From contig NZ_CP035310.1 of the NCBI RefSeq assembly GCF_004114695.1, positions 930,001 to 994,000 on the forward strand: a stretch of 64,000 nucleotides of DNA. Direction: 5' to 3'. This document shows, in pieces, positions 1 to 9,125 of the stretch (positions within the stretch are counted from its first letter, which is position 1; each line of letters begins with the position of its first letter). Made by a program: the position numbers and the translations under genes. This DNA is from Erythrobacter sp. HKB08 (GTDB lineage: Bacteria; Pseudomonadota; Alphaproteobacteria; Sphingomonadales; Sphingomonadaceae). Under the pieces are notes generated by a model. That model saw nothing but the letters and a program-made list of their open reading frames with translations, was not told the origin of the DNA and searched no databases.

Positions 1-1
1 G

Positions 2-2041
2 TTCCTCGGCCTGGCGGTCGGCTTCGCCGCGCAGAGCCTGCCGAGTTTCTCCGAACTGAAGGCGACGCAGAACGCGCAGACCATCGTCGTGCGCGCGCGC
101 GACGGGACCGAAATCGTCGAACTCGGGCCGAGCTACGGCAAATGGGTCGACGGCGACGAAATCCCGCAGGTGATGAAGGATGCGATGATCTCGGTCGAGG
201 ATCGCCGCTTCCACTCGCATTTCGGCGTCGATCCGATCGGCCTCGTCCGCGCGGTCTGGGTCGCGGCGACGGGTAACGGGCGCGTCTCGGCTACCTCGAC
301 GATTTCGCAGCAGCTTGCGCGCAACCTGTTCCTCAACTCCAACCGCACGGTCGACCGCAAGATGCGCGAAGCCGTGCTGGCGATGGCGCTCGAATGGAAG
401 TTCTCCAAGGACGAGATCCTCGAGCTCTACCTCAACAAGGTCTATTTCGGCGGCGGCGCCTACGGCATCGACAGCGCGAGCCGGAAATTCTTCAGCCACC
501 CGGCGACCGAGCTTTCGACCGGCGAGGCCGCGATCATCGCAGGCCTGGTGAAAGCGCCGAGCCGCTATTCCCCGACCGCCGACGTGCAGGCCGCAGTCGA
601 CCGCGCACAGGTCGTCCTGCGCCTGATGAAGGAACAGGGCCGGATCGATCCGGGCGTTTCGGTCGATCCTTCGGCAGTCCAGCTGAAGGAAGAGCGTGGG
701 CAGAACTCGGTGCGCTATTTCACCGACTGGGCGCTGCCGCAGCTCGACCTGCTGCTGCCCGAAACCTTCGAGCCGATCGAAGTGTGGACCACCATCGACA
801 TCGGCATGCAGCGCGCGGCCGAAACCGCCATCAGCTCCCACACACCGGGCGGCGCGCAGGGCGCGCTGGTCAGCGTCGATCGCGACGGGGCGATCCTCGC
901 GATGATCGGCGGGACCGACTACGTCGAAACCAATTACAACCGCGCGACCGACGCCGTGCGCCAGCCGGGTTCGAGCTGGAAGCTGTTCGTCTACATGGCC
1001 GCGCTCGAAGCGGGCTACACGCCGGAATCGAGCGTGCGCGACGTGCCGGTCACCATCGACGGCTGGAGCCCGCGCAACTCGGGCGGCAATTACGCCGGCG
1101 AAATCGACGTGCGCACGGCCTTCGCCTATTCGAAGAACACCGTCGCGGCACAGCTCGGCTACGAAGTCGGCTTCGGCACGGTCGCCAGCATGGCGCGCCG
1201 CTTCGGCATTACCACCCCGGTCTCGACCTATCCCTCAATGGTGCTGGGCACCTCCGAGACGCGCCTGATCGACATGACACGCGCCTTCGCGGCGGTTTCC
1301 GCAGGCGGGCGCTCGGTAGAGCCCTACGGCATCGTCAAGGTCACCACCGCGAGCGGCGAGACCATTTACGAGCACCAGAAGTCGCGCAGTTCGCAGCTGG
1401 TGCCGGAATATGTCGCTGCCGGGATCACCGACCTGCTGCAATCGGCCGTCGCCACCGGTACGGGCCGCGCCGCGCAGATCGGGCGTCCGGTCGCCGGCAA
1501 GACGGGCACGACGAGCTCGAACAAGGACGGCTATTTCGTCGGCTTCTCCTCAGGCATCACCACCGGCGTGTGGATGGGCCGCGACGACAACAAGGCTGTC
1601 GGCGGATTGCAGGGCGGTCGCGCCCCGGCGCAGGCCTTCGCCGCCTACATGCGCTTTGCGGTGAAGGATCGTCCGATCGAGAAGTTCAACACCGACGTGC
1701 AGCTTCCCGAATGGCAACTGGAACCCGACGACGAGTTCTATTTCGGCGATCCGGAAGACTATTACTACATCGACGAGCAGGGGAACCTGATCGAGCCGGG
1801 TGCGCCCTCGACCCCGCGTCCGGGACAGGGAGAAGGTCCATTCCCGATCGAGGGGCAGGACGAGGGCGACGTGATGGATCGTCCGCGCAGCAGGCCCGCG
1901 CAGGGCGGCGGCGAAGGCTCGCAAGCGGCGAGCGACGATTTCCTCGACCGCGCCACCGGGGGCGATCAACCGGCGCCGCCGCGGCCGCCGGTCCGGGTGC
2001 TGCGGCCCAGCCCGTCGCCGCCTCCTCAACCGCAGCGCTAG
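2..2041 (+). CDS. Bifunctional penicillin-binding protein (PBP1A-like), 5' truncated by window edge
   Basis: Class A PBP that polymerises and cross-links peptidoglycan in the periplasm. The reading frame is open from base 2, so the true start lies upstream of the window; the first residues look like the end of a membrane anchor. A GT51 transglycosylase domain covers about nt 110-560, with EDRRF, QLARN and the ELYLNKVYFG motif. The transpeptidase domain follows: SSWK (active-site Ser at nt 971-973), SKN near 1130 and KTGT from nt 1499. The C-terminal ~90 residues are rich in Pro, Gly and Asp and probably disordered. Convergent with degP, separated by a hairpin terminator. PBP1A versus PBP1C cannot be settled without the N-terminus. 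Confidence 0.93.
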   Translation, partial: FLGLAVGFAAQSLPSFSELKATQNAQTIVVRARDGTEIVELGPSYGKWVDGDEIPQVMKDAMISVEDRRFHSHFGVDPIGLVRAVWVAATGNGRVSATSTISQQLARNLFLNSNRTVDRKMREAVLAMALEWKFSKDEILELYLNKVYFGGGAYGIDSASRKFFSHPATELSTGEAAIIAGLVKAPSRYSPTADVQAAVDRAQVVLRLMKEQGRIDPGVSVDPSAVQLKEERGQNSVRYFTDWALPQLDLLLPETFEPIEVWTTIDIGMQRAAETAISSHTPGGAQGALVSVDRDGAILAMIGGTDYVETNYNRATDAVRQPGSSWKLFVYMAALEAGYTPESSVRDVPVTIDGWSPRNSGGNYAGEIDVRTAFAYSKNTVAAQLGYEVGFGTVASMARRFGITTPVSTYPSMVLGTSETRLIDMTRAFAAVSAGGRSVEPYGIVKVTTASGETIYEHQKSRSSQLVPEYVAAGITDLLQSAVATGTGRAAQIGRPVAGKTGTTSSNKDGYFVGFSSGITTGVWMGRDDNKAVGGLQGGRAPAQAFAAYMRFAVKDRPIEKFNTDVQLPEWQLEPDDEFYFGDPEDYYYIDEQGNLIEPGAPSTPRPGQGEGPFPIEGQDEGDVMDRPRSRPAQGGGEGSQAASDDFLDRATGGDQPAPPRPPVRVLRPSPSPPPQPQR

Positions 2042-2058
2042 AGGCTCCACGAAAGAAG

Positions 2059-2091
2059 AAGGGCCGCTCCCCGAGGTGGGAAGCGGTCCTT
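2059..2091. terminator. Bidirectional hairpin terminator between the PBP and degP genes
   Basis: A long, nearly perfect stem starts AAGGGCCGCT and returns as AAGCGGTCCTT around a short loop. On the plus strand it is followed by TTTCCTTT, and on the minus strand by an A/T-containing stretch. It sits between two convergent genes, so it probably serves both. Confidence 0.75.
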
Positions 2092-2116
2092 TCCTTTGGC
2101 TCGGTGAGCGCCGGTC

Positions 2117-3643
2117 CTAGCGGATGCGAACCGCGCGGTAGACCGGATTGCCGCCCGCCCGCTGGAAGCGCAGCAGGACCGCTTCGCGCCCCGCAGCTTC
2201 CGCCTCGCGGATCGCCATTTCGAGGTCTGCAATGCTGCTGAGCGGCTGGTAGTTCGCCGTGAGGATGATGTCGCGGCGGCGCAGGCCCTTGCGAGCCGCG
2301 TCCGAGTTCGGATCGACACCTGCGACGGCGAGGCCGCTCGTATCGGCACCGGCACCGAGCTGGCGCGCGATCTGCGGGTTCATTTCGACGACCTGCAGGC
2401 CGAGCTTCTCGAACACGACATTGTCGGCGTCCATGTTCTCCGGCAGGTCCTGGTCTTGGCTGTCCTGGTTGAACATCTGGCTTCGAGCCAGCTCTTCCTC
2501 GGTCGGGCGCTTGCCTACGACGACATTGACCGTGCGGCTCTGGCCGTTGCGGATCAGTTCGATCGGGATGCGCGTGCCCGGCTTGATGTTGGCGACGAGG
2601 AACGACAGCGTCTGGTCGCGCGTGACGGTCTGGCCGTTGACGCTGGTGACGATGTCGCCCGGCTCGATACCGGCATCGTCGGCAGCCTCGTCGGGAACGA
2701 CGATCTGCACCAGTTCGCCGCGGTTCTTCGGCAGGCCGAGCGAGTCGGCGAGGTCGTCGCTGACCGGCTCGATGCTGACGCCGAGGTATCCGCGCTCGAT
2801 CGCTTCACCGACCTTGAGCTGCTCGACGATCGGGGCGGCGACTTCTGCCGGAATGGCGAAGCCGATGCCCACGCTCGCGCCGGTCGGCGAGAAGATGGCG
2901 TTGTTGATGCCGATCACATTGCCCTGCATGTCGAACAGCGGGCCGCCCGAGTTGCCCCGGTTGATGCTGGCGTCGGTCTGGATGTAGCGGTCGTAAGCGC
3001 CGCCACCGGTGTTGCGCAGGACCGAGGATACGATCCCCGAAGTCACCGTGCCGCCGAGGCCGAAGGGGTTGCCGATCGCGACCACCCAGTCACCCGTGCG
3101 GGCCTGCGTGGAATCGCCGAATTTCACGAAGGGAAAGGCTTCGCGTCGGCTGATCTTCAACACCGCGAGGTCGGACGCGGCATCCGCGCCGACCAGTTCA
3201 GCTTCGTATTCGCGCCCGTCGGCGAGAGTGACGGTGATTTCCTCGACCGTGCCGCGACCGTTCGGGCTCACGACGTGGTTGTTGGTCACGACATAGCCGT
3301 CAGCCGAAATGATGAAGCCCGAGCCGAGCGACTGCGCCTCGCGCGTCTGCGGCTGCTGGGGCTGCTGGCGGCGGAAAAGCTGGCCGAGCGGCGAACCGGC
3401 GAAGGGGTTGGTGTTCACCTCGACGCGCTGGCGGGTCGAGATGTTGACCACTGCGGGCTGCAACTGCTCGGTGAGGTCGGCGAAACTCGCCGGGGCACCG
3501 GCGCGCGGCACGACATTGGTCATGCGGCTGTCGTCGTTCTGCGCCACCTGGGCGCCGGCGGGATGGCCGGTCACCAGGGTGATGGCTGCGCCACCAACCA
3601 GCAGCGCCGAAGTCAATCCATAAGCGTATCGCACAGGCTTCAC
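2117..3643 (-). CDS. degP: Do/HtrA-family periplasmic serine protease
   Basis: Periplasmic quality-control protease and chaperone. The trypsin-like domain carries the triad His (VTNNHVV), Asp (DAASDLAVL) and Ser (GNSGGPLF). Two PDZ domains follow: one around EPVSDDLADSLGLP to VGKRP, and a second, degenerate one at the C-terminus. The GTG start at 3643 gives a normal signal peptide (KPVRYAYG, then a hydrophobic stretch ending in AGAQ). The ATG at 3664 would add seven mostly acidic residues (EEELED) and has no Shine-Dalgarno, so it is less likely. It is the last gene of the hflK-hflC-degP set, a common alphaproteobacterial order, with a 160-bp gap that could hold its own promoter. Confidence 0.93.
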   Translation of the reverse strand: MKPVRYAYGLTSALLVGGAAITLVTGHPAGAQVAQNDDSRMTNVVPRAGAPASFADLTEQLQPAVVNISTRQRVEVNTNPFAGSPLGQLFRRQQPQQPQTREAQSLGSGFIISADGYVVTNNHVVSPNGRGTVEEITVTLADGREYEAELVGADAASDLAVLKISRREAFPFVKFGDSTQARTGDWVVAIGNPFGLGGTVTSGIVSSVLRNTGGGAYDRYIQTDASINRGNSGGPLFDMQGNVIGINNAIFSPTGASVGIGFAIPAEVAAPIVEQLKVGEAIERGYLGVSIEPVSDDLADSLGLPKNRGELVQIVVPDEAADDAGIEPGDIVTSVNGQTVTRDQTLSFLVANIKPGTRIPIELIRNGQSRTVNVVVGKRPTEEELARSQMFNQDSQDQDLPENMDADNVVFEKLGLQVVEMNPQIARQLGAGADTSGLAVAGVDPNSDAARKGLRRRDIILTANYQPLSSIADLEMAIREAEAAGREAVLLRFQRAGGNPVYRAVRIR

Positions 3644-3680
3644 GTCCTCTAGTTCCTCTTCCATAGCATATACGGTCTAC

Positions 3681-3730
3681 AGGCGCATAAAGACGCCTTG
3701 GGTTCCCGACCGAATACGGGCCAATTGGCC
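3681..3730. promoter_or_regulatory. Two inverted repeats upstream of degP
   Basis: Two inverted repeats lie upstream of the protease start. The first is AGGCG-N8-CGCCT at 3681-3698. The second is the perfect 12-bp palindrome GGCCAATTGGCC at 3719-3730. Both fall in the hflC-degP gap, where a degP promoter would be expected. The GCCAATTGGC core of the second recurs at 22552-22561, upstream of the GH42 gene. No regulator is identified, so function is inference. Confidence 0.35.
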
Positions 3731-3804
3731 TGAATGCCGATTGAACGGCGATGTTGTCCGTCGAACCGTGTGGGCACCTCGTCCACGGGTCCCCTTCGGC
3801 CCGA

Positions 3805-4656
3805 TCAGCGCCTGCCGCGGAACTGCCTCAGATATTCGTTGTCCGGCGACAGGATGAAATTGCTCTCCGCCCCGTCCTCGCGCTGGGCGAAGGTCGCATC
3901 ATAGCTCTGCATGGCGCGGTAGAAATCGTAGAACTGCGGATCCTGGCCGAACGACTGCGCATAGGTGCGCGCTGCCGAGGCGTCGGCTTCTGCCCGGATG
4001 ATGCGCGCGTCGCGTTCACCCTCTGCACGGATGGTCGCAGCTTCGCGCTCGCGATCGGTTTCCATCCGGCGGAAGGCGGATTCGAGCGGCGTGCCTTCGG
4101 GCAGGTCGGTCCGCATGATCCGCACGTCGATCACCTGCGCGCCGTATTCGCGCGCCTGGCGGTCGAGATTGTTGCGGATGTTGGTCATCGCCGTGCCGCG
4201 CTCTGCCGTCAGCATTGCCTGGAAGGTACGGCGGCCGAGTTCCTGGCGCAGCACCGAGTTGAGGATCGGTTCGAGCTGGCGGCGCAGGTTCTCGGTCGTC
4301 TGCGCGCGCTGCACCATGCGAACCGGGTCGATGATGCGGAAGCGGGCGTAGGCGTTGACGAGCAGGCGCTGCTGGTCGCTCGAAAGGACCTGCTGGTCGG
4401 TCATCTCGAGATCCATGACGCGCTTGTCGATCCGCACGACATTGTCGAGCAGCGGGATGCGGTACCACACGCCCGCGCCGGTGCTGCCGAAGCCCTGGTC
4501 GGGCTTGAAGCGGTTGACCACGGTGACGGGTTCACCACCGCGCAGGATCACGACCTGTTCTTCCTCGGAGACGACGAACAGGGTCGAAAGCACCGCGATG
4601 ATCAGCGCGACGACCGCGATGATGGTGAGCTTGTGATTTTCCCAGACGGTCTGCAT
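3805..4656 (-). CDS. hflC: Protease modulator HflC
   Basis: SPFH/band-7 membrane protein that pairs with HflK to form the large cage around FtsH and restrain its proteolysis. The 283 residues begin with one membrane segment (about 9-29) and then an SPFH domain, including the conserved region from RVDKRVMDLEM to ADLPEGTPLESAF-like sequence. A charged, Ala/Glu/Arg-rich helical stretch follows, typical of the family. Its start lies only 3 nt after the hflK stop, so the two are almost certainly cotranscribed and made in stoichiometric amounts. Confidence 0.95.
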   Translation of the reverse strand: MQTVWENHKLTIIAVVALIIAVLSTLFVVSEEEQVVILRGGEPVTVVNRFKPDQGFGSTGAGVWYRIPLLDNVVRIDKRVMDLEMTDQQVLSSDQQRLLVNAYARFRIIDPVRMVQRAQTTENLRRQLEPILNSVLRQELGRRTFQAMLTAERGTAMTNIRNNLDRQAREYGAQVIDVRIMRTDLPEGTPLESAFRRMETDREREAATIRAEGERDARIIRAEADASAARTYAQSFGQDPQFYDFYRAMQSYDATFAQREDGAESNFILSPDNEYLRQFRGRR

Positions 4657-4659
4657 CGA

Positions 4660-5796
4660 TTACTGTCCTTCGGCCGGAGCGGCAGGCGTTGCGCTGCTGC
4701 TGCGCGCACGGCGCTGGATTTCGGGTAGCGGGAGATAGGGCGTCACGCCGTCGGCCTCGACAATCGTCTTGTCGGTCTGGCTGAGGATGCGCTCCATCGT
4801 CTCGTAATAGAGGCGCTGGCGGGTCACCTCGGGTGCGAGGCGGTATTCCTGGTAGACCCGGTCGAACGCCTCGGCTTCACCGCTGGCGAGGTTGAGGACG
4901 CGCTGCGCATAGGCGCGGGCGCGGTTGCGCGCCGCGTCAGCGTCCTGCTCGGCTGCGGAGACGTCCTTGAACGCCTCGACCACGCGGGTCGGCGGGTCGG
5001 TCTTGTCGATTTCGACACCCTGCACCTGGATACCGGCGCGATAGGCATCGAGGATCGCCTGCATGCGGGTGCGCACGCGCTCTTCGATTTCCGCACGGCC
5101 CTGGCCCGAGAACGTCTCGTCCAGCGTCTTCTCGGCGACCGAGGCGCGCATCGCGGCTTCGGCCACTTCGCGAACCGTTTCGATCGGTTCGGCGAGCTGG
5201 AACTTGAAGTTGCTCAGGTCCTTGATGTTGAAGCGGATGATGTAGGACAGGTTCACCAGGTTCTGGTCGCCCGTCAGGATCAGCTTTTCCTCGCCGTCGG
5301 CGGGGAAGGTCAGCTGGCGAACGTTCTGCACGTTCTCGATCTGCACGGTTTCGAGCGGCCACGGCATGGTGACCTTGATGCCCGGCTGGAGCGTGCGGCT
5401 GTAGGAACCGAGCGTCTTGACGACGCCTTCCTCGCCCGCCTCGACCTGGTGGACCATGGTCGTCAGCAGGCCGAGCGAAACGAGGCCGACCACGAATACG
5501 GGGAACCAGCTCTTGCCACCGGGGCGCTTGGGCAGGCGGAAATTCGGACCGCCCGGGCCACCGCGCCGCGGGCCTTCCGGGCCGCGATTCTTGAAAATGT
5601 CCTCGATATTGGCCGAGCGCCGGTCATCGCCGCTGCTCGGTGGCAGCCACGGATTCTTCGGCCCTTTCGGCTTGTCGGACGGCGGCTGGTCGCCGCTGCC
5701 TTCGTTGTTCTCTCCGTCGCCGGGGTTGCCACCCCACGGGCTCTTGCCTGCCATCGCGAGACCGAACCTCTCTTTAAACCCACGCAATGTGTCCAT
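4660..5796 (-). CDS. hflK: FtsH protease activity modulator HflK
   Basis: Partner of HflC in the FtsH-regulating SPFH complex. Of 378 residues, the first ~95 are low-complexity Gly/Pro/Asp-rich cytoplasmic sequence. One membrane segment follows at about 97-115, then the SPFH domain and a coiled-coil C-terminus. The frame stays open to 6180, but that extension lies antisense to mrp and is not HflK-like. The ATG at 5796 is preceded by AAAGGGG very close to the start; a second ATG at 5751 (MAGKSPWGG) has AGAGAGG at longer spacing and is a credible alternative. Divergent from mrp with a gap of about 70 bp. Confidence 0.94.
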   Translation of the reverse strand: MDTLRGFKERFGLAMAGKSPWGGNPGDGENNEGSGDQPPSDKPKGPKNPWLPPSSGDDRRSANIEDIFKNRGPEGPRRGGPGGPNFRLPKRPGGKSWFPVFVVGLVSLGLLTTMVHQVEAGEEGVVKTLGSYSRTLQPGIKVTMPWPLETVQIENVQNVRQLTFPADGEEKLILTGDQNLVNLSYIIRFNIKDLSNFKFQLAEPIETVREVAEAAMRASVAEKTLDETFSGQGRAEIEERVRTRMQAILDAYRAGIQVQGVEIDKTDPPTRVVEAFKDVSAAEQDADAARNRARAYAQRVLNLASGEAEAFDRVYQEYRLAPEVTRQRLYYETMERILSQTDKTIVEADGVTPYLPLPEIQRRARSSSATPAAPAEGQ

Positions 5797-5869
5797 GACC
5801 CCTTTATAGGTGTCGATTGTTGGAAAAACAGGGGTTGTGGCAGCGAAATTGCTGCTAGGACCGGCGGCG

Positions 5870-6847
5870 ATGGACGAAGAGGCTCTCAAGGCGCGCCTGC
5901 CGGCCTCGATCGCGGCGCGCGTACAATCTGCAAGGCTGACCAATGGCACCGCGACGCTGGTGCTCGACGTGACCGGCTGCGACGAGACCACTCGCAATGG
6001 GCTCGAAGCGGCTGCGCGAGAGATTCTCGGCGAAATCGAAGGCGTCGAGGACGTGCGCATCGCGATGACCGCCGACCGCGTGCAACGCCGGATCATCGCG
6101 ATCGGTTCGGGCAAGGGCGGCGTCGGCAAGTCGACGCTGACGACGAATCTCGCGGTCGCGCTGCAGAAGCTCGGCCGCAAGGTCGGACTGGTCGATGCCG
6201 ATATCTATGGCCCCTCGCAGCCGACGCTGCTCGATACAAAGGGTGCCAAGCCCGAAGCGCGGGACGACAAGCTGGTGCCGGTGCAAAGCCCGCTCGGCAT
6301 TCCGATGCTCTCAATGGGGCACCTCGTCGAACCGGGCCGTGCACTCGCCTGGCGCGGGCCGATGGCGGGCAATGCGATGGGCCAGCTGATCGACGCGCAT
6401 TGGGGTGATGCCGAGCTGATCCTCGTCGACCTGCCGCCGGGCACTGGCGATGTGCAACTCTCCATGCTTCAGAAGCACAAGCCCGCTGGCGCGGTGATCG
6501 TCTCCACACCGCAGGACCTTGCGCTGATCGATGCGCAGCGCGCGGCGAACCTGTTCGACGGCGGCAAGGTGCCGATCATCGGGCTGGTCGAGAACATGTC
6601 GGGCTATGCCTGCCCGCATTGCGGGGAAATCAGCCACCCCTTCGGCGAAGGCGGCGTGCAGGCCGCGGCGGAAGGCACGGGCATTCCCTTCCTCGGCCGC
6701 ATCCCGCTGGCGATGGCAATCCGCGAGGCAAGCGACGCTGGCAATCCGCCTGCTGCAGGCGAGGGCGAGGAGGCCCAGCCATTCATGGCGATCGCGCAGC
6801 GTATCGTCGAATGGCTCGACACGCCGCAGTCCGGGAACGAGGGCTGA
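5870..6847 (+). CDS. apbC: Mrp/ApbC-type P-loop iron-sulfur cluster carrier ATPase
   Basis: MRP/NBP35-family scaffold or carrier that delivers Fe-S clusters in the cytoplasm. The 325 residues start with an N-terminal MIP18-like (DUF59) domain of about 70 residues. The deviant Walker A GSGKGGVGKST follows at about 79-89, then the DADIYGPS switch and the CPHC motif that holds the bridging cluster. The frame is open from 5810, but the ATG at 5870, with TAGGA about ten bases upstream, gives the usual N-terminus. The next gene starts one base after the stop, suggesting an operon with the molybdenum hydroxylase-like gene and hemH. Confidence 0.94.
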   Translation: MDEEALKARLPASIAARVQSARLTNGTATLVLDVTGCDETTRNGLEAAAREILGEIEGVEDVRIAMTADRVQRRIIAIGSGKGGVGKSTLTTNLAVALQKLGRKVGLVDADIYGPSQPTLLDTKGAKPEARDDKLVPVQSPLGIPMLSMGHLVEPGRALAWRGPMAGNAMGQLIDAHWGDAELILVDLPPGTGDVQLSMLQKHKPAGAVIVSTPQDLALIDAQRAANLFDGGKVPIIGLVENMSGYACPHCGEISHPFGEGGVQAAAEGTGIPFLGRIPLAMAIREASDAGNPPAAGEGEEAQPFMAIAQRIVEWLDTPQSGNEG

Positions 6848-6848
6848 G

Positions 6849-9125
6849 ATGAAGGTCAGCCGGCGCGGGCTCCTGATCGGTTCCGCTGTCGGCGGCGGCC
6901 TGCTGGTCGCCTGGTATCTTTCGCCGCGCGAATTTCCCAACCCGCTGCCCCCGGTCAATGGCGAGCATGCGTTCGATGCCTGGCTACGCATTGCCGAGGA
7001 CGGCGTGGTCACCGTCGCCGTGCCGCAGCTTGAAATGGGACAGGGCGTGACGACGATCCTCCCGCAGGTCGTCGCTCATGAACTAGGCGCGGACTGGCGG
7101 CAGGTCGCTGTCGAGCCCGCGCCGCCGAGCGGGGCCTATGCAAACGTCCCGCTCGCAGCGAAGTGGTCGGCGCTGTGGATGCCGCGCTTCCCGGACCTCG
7201 CGAACGACCCCGACGGCTACTTCGCGACGCGCTTCGCGCAGGACAGGCGCTTCGCTGCGACGGCAGAGGGAACCTCGCTTGCCGCCTACGAGCAGGCCTG
7301 CCGCGAAGCGGGCGCAAGCGCGCGGGCCATGCTGGCGCAGGAAGCGGCCGATCGCTGGGATGTCGCGTGGGAAGAATGCGCTGTCGAAAACGGCCGCGTA
7401 ACCCATGGCGAGAAGTCATTCACTTTCGGCGAACTGGCCGCAGGTGCTGCCGAACAGAGCGCGCCCGATCCGCCGCCGCTGCGCCCCGAATTGCTGGCCG
7501 AGCGTCCCATTCCGGGCGAGGCCGATGCGCCGACCGCATTCCCGCGCCTCGATTTGCCGAGCAAGGTCGACGGCACCTACCTGTTCGCAGGCGACGTCCG
7601 CCTGCCGGACATGGTCTATGCCGCGATCAAGCATGGCCCGATGGGGCGGCATAGCGAGCTCACATCCTATTCGGTCGATGCGGTCGCGGGCATTCGCAAT
7701 CTCGTGGGCGTGGTCGAGGGCAACAATTGGCTCGCCGCCGTCGCAACCGACTGGTGGAGCGCGGACAAGGCGGTCGAGGCGATGACCCCGCGCTGGCGGG
7801 TCGATGGCATGGTCGACACGCTCGCGATCGACCAGGCGCTCGAAGCAAAGCTGCAGAGCAGCCCGTCGCACCGCGTCGAAGAGCGCGGCGAGGGCGATGC
7901 GCTGATGGAAAAGCCCGATGTCGCCATCCGCTACGAAGTCGCGCCCGCGCATCACGGGACGCTCGAGACGACCAGCGTGACCGCGCGCTTCGCCAACGGG
8001 CGGCTCGAACTGTGGCTCGCTTCGCAAGCTCCCGAATTCGCGCGTGTCGCCGCTGCCAAGGCGGTCGGCATTTCTGAAGAGGATGTCATTCTCTATCCCA
8101 TGCCCGCCGGCGGCAGTTTCGACCGGCGGCTGGAGCATGACCACGCGATCGAGGCAGCGCTGATTGCGCGCGAAATCGGCCGGCCGGTGCAGCTCGTCTG
8201 GTCGCGCTGGCAGGAACAGCTTGCTTCACTACCGCGCACGCCCGCGGTTGCCATGATGACGGCGCGCGTTCCGCATGGCGGCAATGGCATCATCGACACG
8301 ATGCGCGCCCGGATCGCGGTCCCATCGACGACGCGCGAGTTCGGAGCCCGCCTGTTCGACAACCGCACGCGCCGCGCTGCCATGGCGCAGGCGGCGGACG
8401 AGCCGGACCCGCTGGCGGTCGAAGGTGCGCTGCCCTTCTACGGCATCCCCAACGCGGCGGTCGATCACGTGCCGGTGAACATCCCGCTGCCGACGGGGCG
8501 GATGCGCGGCAATTCGCACGGCTACACCGCCTTCTTCGTCGAAAGCTTCCTCGACGAGATTGCGCGCGACAACAACCGCGAGCCCCTGTCCTACCGCATC
8601 GAAATGCTCGGGCAGGACGCGCGCATGGTGGCCTGCCTCCAGCAAGCCGCCCGCCTCGCCCAGTGGGACGGAGGCATCGACCAGAGCGGGCAGGGGCTTG
8701 CGTGTCACCGCATGGGAACTGCCGAGACCGGCGGGCGCATCGCGTGCATCGCCACCGCCCGGCGGGACAGCGGCGGCGTGCGGGTGACGAAGATTTCCGC
8801 AGCAGTCGATATCGGCCGGATCGTCAATCTCGACATTGCGCGCCAGCAGATCGAAGGCGGGCTGATCTTCGGCCTCGGCATCGCGGTCGGTGCACCTGCC
8901 GCCTATTTCGAAGGCCTGCCGCTCGCCCAGCGTCTCAGCCAGCTCGACCTGCCGCTGCTGTCCGATTGCCCCGAGATCGAAGTCGATTTCATGACCAGCG
9001 AGGCGGAACCCTTCGATCCGGGCGAGCTGGGCGCAGCGGTTGTCGCGCCGGCCATCGCCAATGCACTTTTCTCTGCAACCGGTCTTCGATTCCGGCGTTT
9101 GCCCCTCATATCGGAGGGCCTATGA
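6849..9125 (+). CDS. TAT-exported molybdopterin-binding large subunit, isoquinoline 1-oxidoreductase beta-like
   Basis: Xanthine dehydrogenase-superfamily molybdenum hydroxylase subunit of 758 residues, resembling IorB. It begins with a twin-arginine signal (SRRGLLIG, then a hydrophobic stretch), so it is probably exported folded. Family motifs visible are LEMGQGVTTILPQ near the N-terminus, LDLPSKVDGTYLFAGDVRLP in the middle and the C-terminal ELGAAVVAPAIANALF, where the Glu matches the catalytic Glu of GVGE in relatives. No [2Fe-2S] small subunit or Mo-cofactor maturation gene lies nearby. It sits between mrp and hemH with a 1-nt gap before it and an ATGA overlap after. Substrate unknown. 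Confidence 0.85.
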   Translation: MKVSRRGLLIGSAVGGGLLVAWYLSPREFPNPLPPVNGEHAFDAWLRIAEDGVVTVAVPQLEMGQGVTTILPQVVAHELGADWRQVAVEPAPPSGAYANVPLAAKWSALWMPRFPDLANDPDGYFATRFAQDRRFAATAEGTSLAAYEQACREAGASARAMLAQEAADRWDVAWEECAVENGRVTHGEKSFTFGELAAGAAEQSAPDPPPLRPELLAERPIPGEADAPTAFPRLDLPSKVDGTYLFAGDVRLPDMVYAAIKHGPMGRHSELTSYSVDAVAGIRNLVGVVEGNNWLAAVATDWWSADKAVEAMTPRWRVDGMVDTLAIDQALEAKLQSSPSHRVEERGEGDALMEKPDVAIRYEVAPAHHGTLETTSVTARFANGRLELWLASQAPEFARVAAAKAVGISEEDVILYPMPAGGSFDRRLEHDHAIEAALIAREIGRPVQLVWSRWQEQLASLPRTPAVAMMTARVPHGGNGIIDTMRARIAVPSTTREFGARLFDNRTRRAAMAQAADEPDPLAVEGALPFYGIPNAAVDHVPVNIPLPTGRMRGNSHGYTAFFVESFLDEIARDNNREPLSYRIEMLGQDARMVACLQQAARLAQWDGGIDQSGQGLACHRMGTAETGGRIACIATARRDSGGVRVTKISAAVDIGRIVNLDIARQQIEGGLIFGLGIAVGAPAAYFEGLPLAQRLSQLDLPLLSDCPEIEVDFMTSEAEPFDPGELGAAVVAPAIANALFSATGLRFRRLPLISEGL

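Noticed and set aside
394-2241. 615-residue open frame overlapping the PBP gene in another frame
   Set aside because: Arg/Pro/Gly-rich, no family features, and it lies wholly in the shadow of a clear PBP and the degP 3' end.
5797-6180. N-terminal extension of the hflK frame
   Set aside because: It runs opposite the mrp coding sequence and is not similar to HflK; the HflK N-terminus starts at 5796 or 5751.
8663-9121. Upstream extension of the hemH frame
   Set aside because: It lies inside the molybdenum hydroxylase gene in another frame; the ATGA overlap at 9122 gives a normal ferrochelatase.
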